From contig NW_002476420.1 in assembly GCF_000189635.1 (NCBI RefSeq), positions 188,683-252,682 of the forward strand: 64,000 bases of DNA, in the 5' to 3' direction. The notes beneath the pieces are model-generated. The model was given only the letters and a program-made list of their open reading frames with translations, was not told the DNA's origin and did not search any database. This DNA comes from Tetrahymena thermophila SB210. Taxonomy: Eukaryota > Ciliophora > Oligohymenophorea > Hymenostomatida > Tetrahymenidae. Of this stretch, positions 28,520 to 42,450 are shown in pieces. Positions within the stretch are counted from its first letter, which is position 1, and the number at the start of each line of letters is the position of its first letter. Made by a program: the position numbers and the translations under genes.

Positions 28520-31500
28520 TCAACCAACATTTATATTAACTAATTAGACCTAAGTTTATGACCCTTTTATATTTAAAGCTGGTAAGATATCAATCTTATC
28601 AGATTTAGAAATTTAAGGAACATAAATACAAGCATATTTTTTAACAAATTTAGCAACACGTTTTACAAAGTGACCAGCTTGTTAACCCAATTTAGATATC
28701 GCTCTACCAATTCTACTGATACCTGAAAAAATAGACCCAAAACCCCAGCCCAACATTCTTCTTTAAAATAAGCATACCTTCTTTAATTTTATTTTAATGT
28801 ATGAAATATAAATTGAAGCTTTTAAATTAAAAGCTTTAAATGTAGCATCAACTATGAATTAGAGGTTTTGCTTTTTTTAAAGGTAAAATATGTTTTAAAT
28901 AAATTTTAATTTATTAATAATTACTTTTTGTAGAAGCTATATACTCAATAGACCTTACAGATCAACTGAAACAAGTGTTCCTTAAGCATATGCTCCTATT
29001 TCAGCTATTAATACTGAAAGTGCAGCACTTGCATCAAACTCTGCATTTGCTGATACACCAAACCCAGCATTTATTGATGTAGCTTAAATGTCAATGAAAG
29101 TAAATATTTAAGCACTGAATTAAAAGTAATATTGCAAGACAAGTGGAATGCCAATTGGTGTAGGGATATAATAAGGTTATGGATATTAAGGAAATTTCAT
29201 TTTTTCATCTAATATAAAATTAATTAATTAATTATTTAATTATCTATAAAATTATAAGTAAATTATTATTACCAAACAAAACCTTTTGTTCTTTCTTAAT
29301 TTAAAATTTTGAGGAAATTTTAGTGATCGCAGATTCAAAGAGTTTGTTCACATTTTCTAGTTTTGCAATTGCATTCTTTAAGTTTGTTTTTAGAAGTTCA
29401 TTACCTAAATTTTAAAACTTTTAAAAAAGATTTATTTGCTTAATAATAATTTTATAATAATTTAAGAATTTACTTTATCTTTAATTTAATCAATAGCTTA
29501 TTTTTAAATCTTTTCAAGGATTTGAGATTTTACAAAATTAATCAAATCTTATTTTAAATCTTCAGTAATTGTTTAGAATAAATTTTATAGATCAATTTAG
29601 CCAACTATGTCTTCGAAATTCTTGTTAATGTTGAGAAATTAGTTTTCGAATTAGCTGAAATTTAAAGCAACTTAATGAATTTGACTTAATTGATTTGACA
29701 AATCATTAAAAGAGTTCTAGACATTTTTCACAGAATTTATTGTATTCTTTATAGTGTCAGTTCCGTTGTTAATAGCATCTTTAATTCCATTTATGTAAGA
29801 ATTTACAGGAAAGTCAAAGATATTTCCATCTTACAAATTTGTTAAATTTAAAGATTTTAAAGACAAATCGCTAATGTCATCAGTTAAGATTTATGACTGT
29901 TTTCCCATTTGTTTTTTAACTTGATCTATGAAATTCTTTTTAAAAAATTTAAGTAATTGATTGATTGATGAAAAATATTGATTAAATAATAAATTACCGA
30001 TTAGCTAAAGTCAGCTGAAAGCATTTAAAGAGCTTACTCAGATTAATCCATTATTTTTTTGTCATAGCTGATAACTGTGCTAAACAAATTATCAACTCCA
30101 TCTTGAATTTGCTAAGTTAAATTAGAAGAGAAGTCATAAGTCTTATTTTTTAAAGTGGTAATTGTATCTTTAAAGCTAAGCATTGATTATTAAGCTATGT
30201 TTGAAAATATGTCAGTTATATTAGCCAATTTAGTAGTTATATCTTGATTAATACTATCAGCACATGACGTAAAGTTACTTGCAATCAAAGTATAGAGAGA
30301 GTCTAAACTAGTTAATGAATTAAAGCTGTTGTACAAATCCTATGCAGCTTTTTAATTTTCATTTATCTGGTTCAATATATTTTGTGAAGTTTTTAATTCC
30401 AATACACTCTTAATCTATGGATTTTCTTTGACTTATATAATAGTTATATTTATTGATTATTTTGTTTTATTAAATTATGACTGTAAATTATTCAGTGACT
30501 TTTCAAGTTAATCAATGATTTGTTTTGATATTTATTTTAATTGGCCTTAGAAGATATTAGAGAAAGAATTTTAAGATAATTGGATGATTTGCTTTTAAAT
30601 TTTAGATGTTAATTAACTAGTGAAATTAGTAATTTTTGATGATTAGGCATTTAAAAAAATCTATGTGTTATTAATAAAAATACTTTATTGACTTTATACA
30701 AATTTAGTTAAATTCTATTGTATTTAAATATTTATTTTATCTTGAATAAGATCATATGCCTGTTTTAAAGTTTACTAAACTTTTTAAATAGCAATTTGGC
30801 CATCTTTGTAAATTAAATTTGTTTTGTTTTGGTAAATTTAATTTATTTTCTAACTCTATTCAATAAGGCTTTATTAAATTTTTGGCAAATTGTTTTACAA
30901 TGTTGAAATATAGACTTAAGCTACTTAAGAAGTAATATTTTGAATAGCGCCCAATTTTTATTAAGTTGAATTCAAAATTTAAGTGTATTACTTTTTATTT
31001 TAATAGTAAAATTAGTTGAAATATACAGTGAAAAAGTAGAAAGTAAAAATTAATTTATTTATTTATTTATTTTACCAATTATAGCTTTTAGAGCTTATCT
31101 AACAAATTCACAGAAATAGAAGAAGTGATGACTGATGCGTATTTTTAGACATCATCTATTTAGAATTAATTTTTTTTAAAACATAATTTGAGTTAAAAAA
31201 GTAAGTTACTCAAAATTGGATTAGATAAATTAGAAAATAAATTTTGTGTCAAATTAAATTTTGCATCAATTTAGGATTTCACTTGTTTGACCACATCAAT
31301 TACATTGTTTTTTATTTTGCTCACCTTTTTTTAAAAAGAAATAACATTTAATTAATTCTAATTATCATTGAAACTAATATTCTATTATACTGCAAGCAAT
31401 AAGTTCTTTTTAAGCCAATTAACTTCATTTTTAAATTTGGTCAAAGGAAATTTCACTAATTAATTATTTAATAATTTATATTTTAAAAATAAACAAATAA

Positions 31501-33109
31501 ATATGTTGATAAAAAATTTAATTTATTTTTCAGATGTTGCTTTTAAAAAAATATTTTACCAACCATATAATTAATGGAAGGTGGTTTCAAAAATATGAAT
31601 TTTTATTCTAATAATTATTATAGTCATTATTTAAAAAAAAATCCCAATCCTTAAGATTTAGGAGGGATTTTTTAAAAGGGCTTACGGTATTAAGGTATTA
31701 AGAAGAAAACTAAAGATTTTAATTAAACTATTTAAATATTTACCTTTTTGTATAGGTGAAACAGGAATATTTAAACCTAAAAATTGAAGGAACACTTGTG
31801 TTTAACACTAATCATTTGAGGAGCTATCTTATTATTTATCGCACTTAAATGAAATAAAAGATCTCATCTTTATTGTTAAAATGTCCTTTTCAAATAGCTT
31901 TACTTGCAAATTATCTAATAAATTATTGTTTTGAGTGAGCATTCTTGTTGAGGGTGAGCTTATGTTAACTTTTTCTAGTTTTATTTATGAATATTTTAAT
32001 GAGCAATTCAAAAGAAATAAAAATTTACAATTTAAGTCTACAAGAGGTTTTTCAGTTTGATTAGATGTTATAATAGTACTATCAAGCTAAATATCAGTCT
32101 TTTTAAGGTTTTCTATAAATTCGAGGTAATATGTCCAATTATATTATACTGTACTCATCATATTAAAAACGTTATTGATATGAGTTTTTTCATTATTAGA
32201 AATATTAGTTTCGTTGATGAAAGTCACATTAAATTTTTAAGTTATTTTCTAGTTTTTTAAGACATCTTCAGTTGAATTATCCTTGGAGAGAAAAGAAATT
32301 ATTTTACTTTTTTTTATAGAATTAAAAAAACCAATTTACATATTAAAATTACTAAGCTGACTCAACACGACCTTTAACTAAGTAACCTTAATTGTTAAAA
32401 GTGATGTTACTTTACTACTATGTAACTTATTTATAGTCATCATTAGTTTTCTAAGTAAATTATTAGACTAATGTTACATCTCCTGTAGCTGATTTATGAC
32501 TTTACATCACTGACATTTTGTATGTTCCATGTACATTTTTTTAGGTAAAATTAGCTTATTTGGTTACATTTTTTACTCCTTTTGGGTCAATTATATCGTA
32601 ATTAGATTTCTAAAGATTTGGTAGAAGAGTAGTAAGGAAAGCGGGAAGACTGAATAGAAATGTCTCATTTACATTGATAGGAAAAGCAATGTCTTTTATC
32701 ACTCCACCCTTATTATTAGATAAATTATAATTCAGTTTATATAGCAAAAGTTTAATATTATTTATTACCTTCGTAACGTTAAATTAAATAATTTCAGCTC
32801 TGCTTAATTGAATGTCGTCATCTGAAAATGGAAATTCTTAATCTTAATCAGATGTTGAATTTATGTTTGGGGATTAATTTGTTGATTGATTTTCAGTAGA
32901 ATCTATATCAAAATTTTAATTAATTAAATAAATAAACAAAGAAAAGTTAAGCTAAACAATACTTTTTTAATTTGGAGTTTAAGTTAAGTTATTTGAGTCA
33001 TTTAAATCTATGAAATTTCTCGCCCCAGGAAGTATCACTACATCATCTTGCTTTCCCACTTCATATTGTTTAGTCTAATCAACAAAAGCAAGTATTTATA
33101 TTTCTATTT

Positions 33110-33140
<31 letters not shown>

Positions 33141-34237
33141 AATTATTTAAATGAGTCTTGAAATATAAAATTTGGAGCTAAACCAAAATTTTTTGTAAAC
33201 TTTTAGAGAAGAAGTAAAAGTAGAGAGAAAATATTAAACGTTATTCATTTTAAATTTAATGAATCAAGCATACATAATGTGTTTTTTAAGTAAATATTAT
33301 AAAAAGGTTTAATTTTCTTTTTAAGTTTTGGTATTAATTGTTATTAAGCTCATTTTAATCGAAAAATATACCAAAAATAAGCAAATTAAAAATTAAATTT
33401 TAAAATTTAGATATAAAAATAATTTACAGTCATCTGTTTGATTTTAAATAAGCATACTAAATAAGTATTCAATTACAATTTCTCTAGTGTAATTACTAGA
33501 ATCATTGCGTTTGTGATTGTGCGTAGTAAGTAACTCGAGTCTGTAATTTTATTATTTTGACGTCACAAATTTCCTCTAAATAACATAAGGACTTTTTTCA
33601 GCACTCGAATTGTCATTCTATAAAAATAAAATATTTTTTTATTTTGATATTAAAATTGCTATTTTACTTCTTCTCCGGGTTTAAGAGCAAAGTAGAGTGA
33701 TAGAGCTATAACTAGAAGGCCAGCAAAAATTACGCTTAAGATGATCACATTTCTTCTTTTATTTGTTTTTTCATTCAAAGAATTATTTTTTTGTATACTT
33801 TAGCTTTATGATTCAAGGTCTTAAGAATTTTATTAAAAATCCTTCTCATCTTTATGAGCTTGCTCTTAATTTTCTTATTAATTTGGAGAATGTACATTAT
33901 CTTTCCCGATAATTTACTAACTTTCTTTTTCTTAGATCATATTTTAGTTTAAAGTTTGTAATTAAGGATTATCAAGTTTCTCAACAATTATACTTTGTTC
34001 CAATATTTAGTTCTCTTAAGTATTCTATTATTTCTTGATAATAGGAAGATCTTCAAGGTTTTAGGAAACAGAGGAATCTACTTAGACTACTATAGTTTTA
34101 GTTGAAAGACTTTCTTATTCTTAGGAGTTTTGCTTACTTTATTTAGTAAATGTTTATTATTATTATTCAGATTACGATTCCTGAAGCTAGATCTCTTCGC
34201 TTTCATTTTGTTTATGTAGCTAGAGAGAAGTCATCAT
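28520..34237 (-). CDS. Type II membrane protein with glycosylated coiled-coil ectodomain, copy B
   Basis: Tandem paralogue of the 19913-25601 gene with the same exon plan. It starts at ATG ATG (34237). The cytosolic region is Gln/Ser/Glu-rich and noticeably more diverged from copy A (KTIVVQVDSSVSQ against KTKKIQEDSSIFK). The membrane helix (VIILSVIFAGLLVIALSLYF) is almost identical. The ectodomain exons, N-glycosylation sites and coiled-coil exons match copy A closely, with no TGA in the parts read. The C-terminal exon contains RMLGWGFGSIFSGISRIG, then a basic segment (GHFVKRVAKFVKKYAC), and ends LVNINVG at TGA 28522-28520. Copy A lacks eight of these residues and several of the basic ones. 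Function is unknown. A surface or endomembrane role is inferred from topology and sequons. Confidence 0.75.
31565..31735. repeat. Copy-specific intron insertion with inverted repeat
   Basis: In unit 1 the same intron (about 22910-23060) has unrelated AT-rich sequence. Here there is a distinct segment with an imperfect hairpin at about 31634-31673. The left arm AAAAAATCCC..TCCT pairs with the right arm AGGA..GGGATTTTTT around a loop of about 8 bases. It could be the scar of a small mobile element. Confidence 0.5.
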
Positions 34238-34559
34238 TAATAATTTTTTACTTTTTTTAAGATTTTTTTTTTTAAATTGTTATTTATAATTAAGGATATT
34301 TTGTGGCATAAATAGAGAGGAAAATCAATTTGTTATTATATACATATATTTTAGTTATGGGTATTTTATCAATAATTACAAATTTGAAGACTTTCATTTT
34401 TAACAATTTCTCCAAATAAGTTTAAAAAAGAGAAAAATAAAGAAATCTTTTGATTTAAATTATTTAATGGTTATTAAAATTTTGTTTACAATTACTTGAA
34501 TTTCATTCAATTAACTTTTCTGATCACAATTTTAAAGCTCGCTATAAAAATATATTTAT

Positions 34560-34598
<39 letters not shown>

Positions 34599-36187
34599 AT
34601 AGATAAATAGATAGAAAAAAACAAATTATTAATAAATAAACAAATATTTTTATTAATAATACAGCTTATTTCAAAATAAATAAAATAATATATTCTTATT
34701 ACTAAAGATATTTCTTGTTATAAATATAATTTATTTTTTTTAAAATAGCCATTTAGATTATCTTGCTAGAAAAGAAATAAGTGAATGATTAATATTTGAA
34801 GACTTTAAATTAAGTTTTTGTAAAGTTTGAAAGATATTTTAGATAAAATTTTGATTAGATGTTTCTTACAGTTTACATTAATCAAAAAGAAAATCAAAAT
34901 TTAAAAAACAAAAGCTCAACATAAAACAAATAAATAAATGAAAACAAGAAAGTAAGATACTTAGAGCTAAAAACAATTAAAAAATTCTAATTTTTAAAAC
35001 TTAAATTAAAATTATTATTTTTTATACAATTTATTTTTAAGTTCAAAAGATATTTTTATAATATATTAAAATACAAATTAAGATAGAAAATAATTTAGAA
35101 AATTTTTGTACTTAGTTTGTAACAATAAATTTCTAATTTAGTAAAGAATAAAGAAGTATTTCAATTTATAAATTAATCTATCTATTAATTAGTTATAAAT
35201 ATAAATGAATTTATTCATCAAAAATTAACAAAGCAATAAGTAAAAACACTCATATTCTTTATTTGAATAAATATCAATAGATTAATTTGTAGCCATAAAT
35301 AAAAACTCTGAATATTGTGAAAGCTTTACTATAAAATATCAAATATTAATTTAAAAAAAGCTTAAATTTTGTGTTCGATTTAAAAAAATATAATTAAAAT
35401 TGACAATTAGTGCTATGTTTGGTAAAAAAAATGATAATTTATTATTTATTTTATTAGCTTTGGTATTTTAGGAATATACTTTTTGAGATTGAGGGTATTC
35501 TGTCAAATTGTAAACAAACCTTATTAATTTAATAATAATAAGTGTAAAAATAAATTTCAGCCATAAATTTTTAGAAATTAAATAGAACAAAATATTTATT
35601 TTTAATCAAATTTTATTGTATTCTATAGACTACAAGTAAATCTTAAAATCTGATTAAATACTATTATTGCAGTTTTTAAAAAAAGAGAAATATAAAAGGA
35701 ATATAGTAAAATGCTTTAAAAAAATCGAAATTGTAATAAAATAATTATATCCTTTGATTATTAATTTAATTGATAATACTTTTGTTTTAGTTTATTATTT
35801 TATTTTTTGGTAATATTGCTTTATTGAAAACTAGTTTTCATATTTATTTAATATATATTTCTTATCTTTTTTAATATCTAAATTCATATTTGATTTGATT
35901 ATATATATAATTTTTAGAATACACTTGAAAGAATGTTTTTTGAATATTAATGCTAATTTTTATAAATTATTTAGCAAGATTTAAAAAAACTGTTATTTTT
36001 TAGAGTAATACATATATATTTAAAAAATTTAAGTTTCATTTATTATTTTTAAAAAAAATACAATGCAAATTTAATTATAAATATTAACTTATTTATGTAG
36101 AATTATTTAATTATTTTTGAATTTTCAAAATTAATATTTGCAAGCAAAAACAATATTTTTACTTGAGATAATTTAAATTTCTTAAAA
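34238..36187. other. Intergenic region upstream of copy B
   Basis: Duplicated upstream flank matching about 25602-27742. It includes a TAGA repeat at about 34557-34614 that is shorter than in unit 1 and interrupted by TAAA units. No gene was recognised. Confidence 0.6.
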
Positions 36188-36944
36188 TACACTCCTTCTA
36201 TGGCTCAAGTAGCATCTTATAGAGTTGGATTTTTGATCTCACTTTCATTATAAAATAACATCCTGGGAAAATTTTACCCTATTTACGGCGATATTTTTTT
36301 GACATTCTCAATTAGGTGATGGGAAGTTATTGAAGAAATTATTAGCTTGAAAAAAGAAATAAAAATATCTTTGGTGCATACAAAAACAAAATAGCTCGGT
36401 ATTATTAATTATCATTTAAAAATAAATTATTTTATTAAGCTCAAAAAACAAATTAATTTATTCTAAATTTAAGTTTATTTAACGATTATTTATAAAGCTC
36501 TTATGATTGAAATTTATAAACATAAATAAGATTTTTGAGATTGAAATTAATTACCTTGTTTAAAACAATAATAAATAAAAAAGGAAGGAAATTATGATTT
36601 TTATATAATTTTATATATTCTAAAGAACGAAAGAAATATAAATAATATTTATTTAGGAGTTATGATTACTTTTTGATGCTAGCAGCTAAAATATTTTAGT
36701 TTTTTTTCTTTTTTTTGATAATCAAAGTTTCTTTTTTTAACAAATAAAATATTATCAAAAATTTTTAAATTAAGCTAATTTTTAGTGGATAGAAATTTTA
36801 AGAAATTTTCTTATAATATGGATAAGATTACTGATTTTTCTGAGTTCAATAAATTTTTTTGTTTGGAGTTGATAAAAATCTAATAACATCTTTTAAATTT
36901 TTTTGTGAATGATTTAATTAATTATCTAAAATTAGTATGATAAA
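36188..36944. other. Unique spacer at the right edge of the duplication
   Basis: Homology to unit 1 stops abruptly at about 36187. The first 150 bases (about 36188-36330) are less AT-rich than the surroundings. No tRNA fold or open frame was recognised, and the origin is unknown. Confidence 0.4.
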
Positions 36945-37590
36945 ATGGATATTTATTAATTATTTTGTTTAATTGAATTATGAATGTAAATTATTTAGTG
37001 GCTTTATTGATTTGTTTGGATATTTATTTTAATTAGCCTTAGAAGATATTAGAGAAATAATTTTAAGATAATTTGATGGTTTGCTTTTAAATTTTATATG
37101 TTAATTAACTAATCAGATGAGTTATTTTTGATGATTAAGCATTTAAATAAATATATGTGTTATTTATTAAAATACTATATTGATTTTATAAGAATTTAGT
37201 TAAATTTTATTGTATTTAAATATTTATTTTATGTTGAAGAAGTTCTTATGCCTGCTTTAAAATTTACTAAACTTTTTAAATAGCAATATGGGCACCTAGG
37301 AAAATTAAATTTGTTTTGTTTTGGTAAATTTAATTTATTTTCTAACTCTATTCATTAAGATTTTATCAAATTTTCAGCAAATTGTTTTATATTGTGGAAA
37401 AATAGACTTAAGCTATTTAAGAAGTAATATTTTGAATTGGGTTCAATTTTTATTGTGTTTCATTTAAAATTTAAGTGTATTACATTTTATTTTAAGAATA
37501 AAATTAGTTAAAATTTAAAGTTAAAAAGTAGAGAATAAAAAAATTAATTTATTTTACCAATTATAGCTTTTAGAAATTTGCAGAAACAAA
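36945..37590 (-). pseudogene. Fragment of a third copy (coiled-coil exons only)
   Basis: About 640 bases matching 21820-22450 in unit 1 and 30450-31095 in unit 2, including the intron start and the next exon edge (CAATTATAGCTTTTAGA-like). Identity is clearly lower than between A and B. No other exons flank it. It is a non-functional internal remnant of the same gene family, on the same strand as copies A and B. Confidence 0.8.
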
Positions 37591-40500
37591 TTTAAAGATT
37601 TTCATTTTATATTAATATTTAAATATTAAAAAAATTTTTTAACTAATAAAACTGTTACAAAAATTACTTTTAATACTTTTTTATTTTTTTTTATTATTTT
37701 ACAAAGTAACTTAAAAATAATTAGCATTTAAAAATTAAAATGCTTCTAAATTAAGAAAAATTAATAAATTTTAAGGTAAACTTAAAAAAAATTTTTTATT
37801 TGAAATAATAAAAGTTCTTTAAAAAAAAAGCTAATTTTAGTTTTAAAAATAGCAATTATTAATTGAAGTATTTAATACTATTTCTAAATTTTAAACTCTA
37901 TAAATATAATTATATTAAAATCTTTTATTTAGTTAATTTTGAAGTAAACAAATAATAAAATTTAAGGCAAGAGTAAATTAATTTGTATTTTATTGAAAGA
38001 AAAGATAAAAATTTGTTTTAGAAATCTTCCTTCTTTTTACCATCTCTAAAAGGTTATATATATATAATTTATAAGTTATACTTACTAACTTACAAATAAT
38101 ACAACTTATTGTTTCAGTCTTCAACTTTAAATATTACTTTGATTAATAAATCCTTATATATAATTTCTTGAAGAATTTTTTTTAATGAATTCTACATTTT
38201 TATTATTGAAAATACTTAGAATAGAGAACTTCCTACATTTATTTATTTAACGATTTTAATTTTAAAAATTCCAGAAAAATATAAGTTAACTAAATTGATG
38301 TCAAATTTTCTTGAATTAATCATAGAATTTTTCATTCAAAATAATTATTGATTTCTTAGATTTTATTTATAGTTTGTTTTAAATTGATACAAGTAAATTT
38401 ATTAAAATATTATTAATGAAAAATGATTATCATAAACAATTATATAAATTCTCATCTTCTTCTCAAAATTATTAAAATATTGTGTAATTAATATAATAGA
38501 TTTTAATATATATATCATAATTCTTTTAATGAAGAAATATCCAGAATTTATTTTTTTTAAACTTGAGGTTAAAAATTATCTTAAACTAAAATAAAATTTT
38601 TTAAATGAATATGATTTCTGGTTATTGATAGAGTACAGTAAAAAATTTAGGTCTTTTAAAAATATATATTTTACTTATGTATCCATCTATCTATAGTTAA
38701 AGTTGTTTTAAATAGAAATTTAGTAACCCTTGCAATATATATATACATTTAATAGTAAATTACTGGCTTTAAATTAGTATTTTTTTGTTTTATTTGATAT
38801 CCTGAAAGATTTTGTTATAAATATGTAAATTAATGTTTATCAAGAAGTAATTTGTACTGCATTTTACTTCGAAATCTAATTATAAATTTACTAGGTTGTA
38901 GAAAGATACTAATAGAGAAATAAAAAAAATGAAAATCTCGCTACTTAAATTAAAAATAAACAAAAGAAGAAAACATTTTTTAAAGTCTTAAGCATGAATT
39001 ACATCAAATAATTCTCATAATAGTAATGTTACTATATTTTGAATAACTTACTTTCGATATCACTAAATCTTTAATTTTAATAGAACAGATTAAAAAATGA
39101 TAATATTTTAATTAATAGAACAGAAGTTTTTGCTTTAATTTAAAAGAAGAGTAATCTACAAGCAAAATCTAAATTGATACTAAAAATTTAAGGTAAATTA
39201 AAACAATAAATATTGCCAGCAGCATCAATCTGTTGTCTGAAAGAAACTTAAAAGTTTGAATTTTACTAGCCTAAAATCTATTTTAAAATATAAGTATTCA
39301 TTTTACATAAAATCTTATTAAACTTCTAATTTAGTATTAAATAAGACATAGTAATAACAAATTAATTGTAATAAAGGGGATTGTCATAGCCACATCAAAA
39401 TTTACAATCAAAAGTTACATACAAATATATTAAAAATATCTGGTTAATATTTATTAGTATAAATCTAATGGATAATATTAAATTTTATTCATTTTTTGAT
39501 TACGATAATTGATTTAAATATGAATGACCATTAGCTAATTAAATTTTTAAACATTTCATTAGTACTAGCTTGTTTAGCTCTGTCAATTTTCCTTGCGCAT
39601 ACATACATATAAAAGCTTAAAATGTACTTATTCCACATATAAATGCTTCTACAATAAATTTTATATCTAATTTCATTATTTAACTTATTTATAATATATA
39701 CAAATATTTAACTTGATGAATTTTCATAAATTTTTGCGAAATGAATTTATTTTTAAAAAAATGGATTTGTCTTAAACTTTATTAGTAAACACTTGTTTAT
39801 TTTTTTGTAAATTTAAGAAAACAAAACTTTATTTATAAATCTTAATCAAAAAAATTAAGTACTAGCTACTTTTTATCTGTAACAAAAAGTTAATTATCAC
39901 ACAAAAACAATTTAAATAGGAATATTATAAAAACCCTTTCTTCCTTCTCTTTTAAAATTTTAATTAAGATTCTTGACATTTGCAAATACTTTGAATTTTA
40001 TGTGAAATTATTTTTTTTAAAGATGTAAAGAAAATAAACATAGATACTTCATTTTCAAAATAGTTCATTTTTGAGTAATTGTGTAAAAAATATAAGTTTT
40101 CATCAAAATTTAAGTGCTTGCTGGTTCTAATATAAAAAATAATAACAAAAATTTTATTAATTTGGGGTTTTATTGGCATTTTGTGCATACACATATTTTA
40201 TTTAAATATTACTCAAAAATAAATAAATAAACACAAGTAAACTCAAAAGTAAAATATTCAGAAAATATTTATTAAGTAGATAGAAAATTTCATATATAAC
40301 TTCTAAGTTAAGATAATTATTTAATTTCTATAAGAGAATTCAGATAGCTGACTTTTTGGGAGATTTATTAAGTGTAAATCCTATGCAATACTAGTAAAAT
40401 AATAGCATCAGAAAATTATATATATAGATTAAAATATATAAATCTACTTTTGCTATATAATCGTATTTTAGTTTATCTAAGAGAAAAAAGGAACAAATAA

Positions 40501-42450
40501 CACATTTTTATGATTGAAAATTCATCAGTATTTTAAAATTAAGCTGACCGCTAATTTGGTTTCTTAATAAAATTTTATTATAATAATTAGTTTTAATCAA
40601 ATCAGGCTGGAAATCTTTTAACAATAAAAGATTAAATTCTATTTTTAAAGATTTTTTAAAATTTTCTTTTCTTAAAATAAATAATTTGGAATAGAAAACA
40701 CAGGTTTAATTAATTAAACATTTATCAGCTTTTAAAATCTATCTAAGCTGACTGAAAGTTCTTCTTCTATACAATATTATATATTCACAGTTTTTTTTTT
40801 TATAAATCAGGTTGTTATTAATCGATTGTTTGCATGATTTATCATATATTGCTAGCACTTGATTTTTGAAAATCCTAATTATATTTTCTTATCAAAATTT
40901 ATCACAATTAAATATGTTAATTGCTTTCTTTTTTTGACTAATCATTTAATATTTAAAAAAAGTTGTTTTAATTTTATGGTGTTGTAGTCAATCAATAACA
41001 TCAATGATTTCCATACATTTAATACTTAAAATTTTAGAAAAGTAAAAAAATAATATTTACAAGTTAATAAAATGTTAAATAGCTTAAATATATTAAGCTT
41101 TTTAACACTGAATGTTTTATTTTGTTAGTTACTAGTCATTTTAAAATAAACAAATAAATAATAAACTTGTATTTTAATTATATTGTTGTGGAAGTGGAAG
41201 ATGTTTGTTAACTTTAACAAACAAATAAATAATAAATGATTATTTAACTTGAATTTTCAATTGTATTATCGTGGAAAATGTTTGTTTACTTTATTAAAGT
41301 AAATTACTAGGTTTCTGATAAATATAATATGCATTTATATTCCTTTCTAAATATTAATTAAATTTTGATTTAATAAAGAGATTCTCAAATGGTATTACTA
41401 AGTGCAGATATTAATTTCCAAAAATTAAATTAATATAGATCTAAGGAGTTATATTTCATTTTAATTGTATTAAGAAAAAAAAGGACAAAAATCATCATTT
41501 TTTTATGGATTTCCAAAGCAATAATGACATTTTTTCATATATTTGTTATAGAATTTTGTTTAAAGCTAATCTTAAAATGCAGTTTTATAAAATTTCCACG
41601 ATTTAAAAGTGATTATTATAAACTGGCTAAGAAAGAATAAGTTTAAGGTAAAATAAGACTTCTTCTTTTGTTTTCACAGTAAAGAATTAAACAAAAAACC
41701 TTTAAAATTTCGAATTTTCAATTTCCTTTCAGTTAAGGCTGGTTTAAAGTAGGCTTGTCACAATTAATTAGTATAACTGGATGGAAACTATAACCAATTT
41801 TTGATACTCTGTTTTTCCAAAATTTTAGTTCTGATTTTTACGATATTACCATCTGCGGGAGCACTAAAATTTAATATTTTATGTCATTTTTAGTTAAGTC
41901 TTATTGAATGGAAGAGATAAAAACTAATTTATATCACTAATTGTTTGTTTCGAGTAAAATTTTTGAATGTTAAAAAGGCAACTTTTAAATTTTGAACTGG
42001 CTTTGTTTTGGATAAATTATCATTTAAATTAATAATAATATAATAAGTAAATAAATAGCTGACCATCTTTTACTATTTACTTTACTATGCAGATCTTCTA
42101 GATAAATTAGCTGAAGGTTATTGTAAAATCTCTTCTGATGAGCAAATGGTAATTAAATTGATTTACTGAATAAAAAATATAAAGGGTAATTAAAAAATTA
42201 ACAATATACAATCAGAATCCATTAGATTCAATATACTAAAAGAAATTATAAATTAAGAAAAAATTAAATACGATTGTTACAACTAACTAAATTTTTCTAG
42301 TTTCCTACAAATACTTGCTGTTGACAAGATTAGTTTAGTATAATAATTAATTAAAATAAAAATAATAAACAAATAAATTTAAAACACTAACCAACTAACT
42401 AACTACCTTACTAAAAAATAAATAAACTAATAAACTTTCACTAACTAAAA
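37591..42450. other. Gene-poor AT-rich region
   Basis: About 4.9 kb without a recognisable gene. Open frames such as the minus-strand frame around 39740-40194 are no longer than expected by chance when only TGA stops translation. A duplicated motif (AAATGTTTGTT with ACAAATAAATAATAAA-like sequence) occurs at about 41150-41290. Confidence 0.45.

Noticed and set aside
36188..36330. Possible tRNA gene
   Set aside because: No A-box/B-box pair or cloverleaf could be drawn by eye.
39739..40194. Minus-strand open frame of about 150 codons when TAA/TAG are read as Gln
   Set aside because: No codon bias, no domain and no flanking splice or leader signals; compatible with chance.
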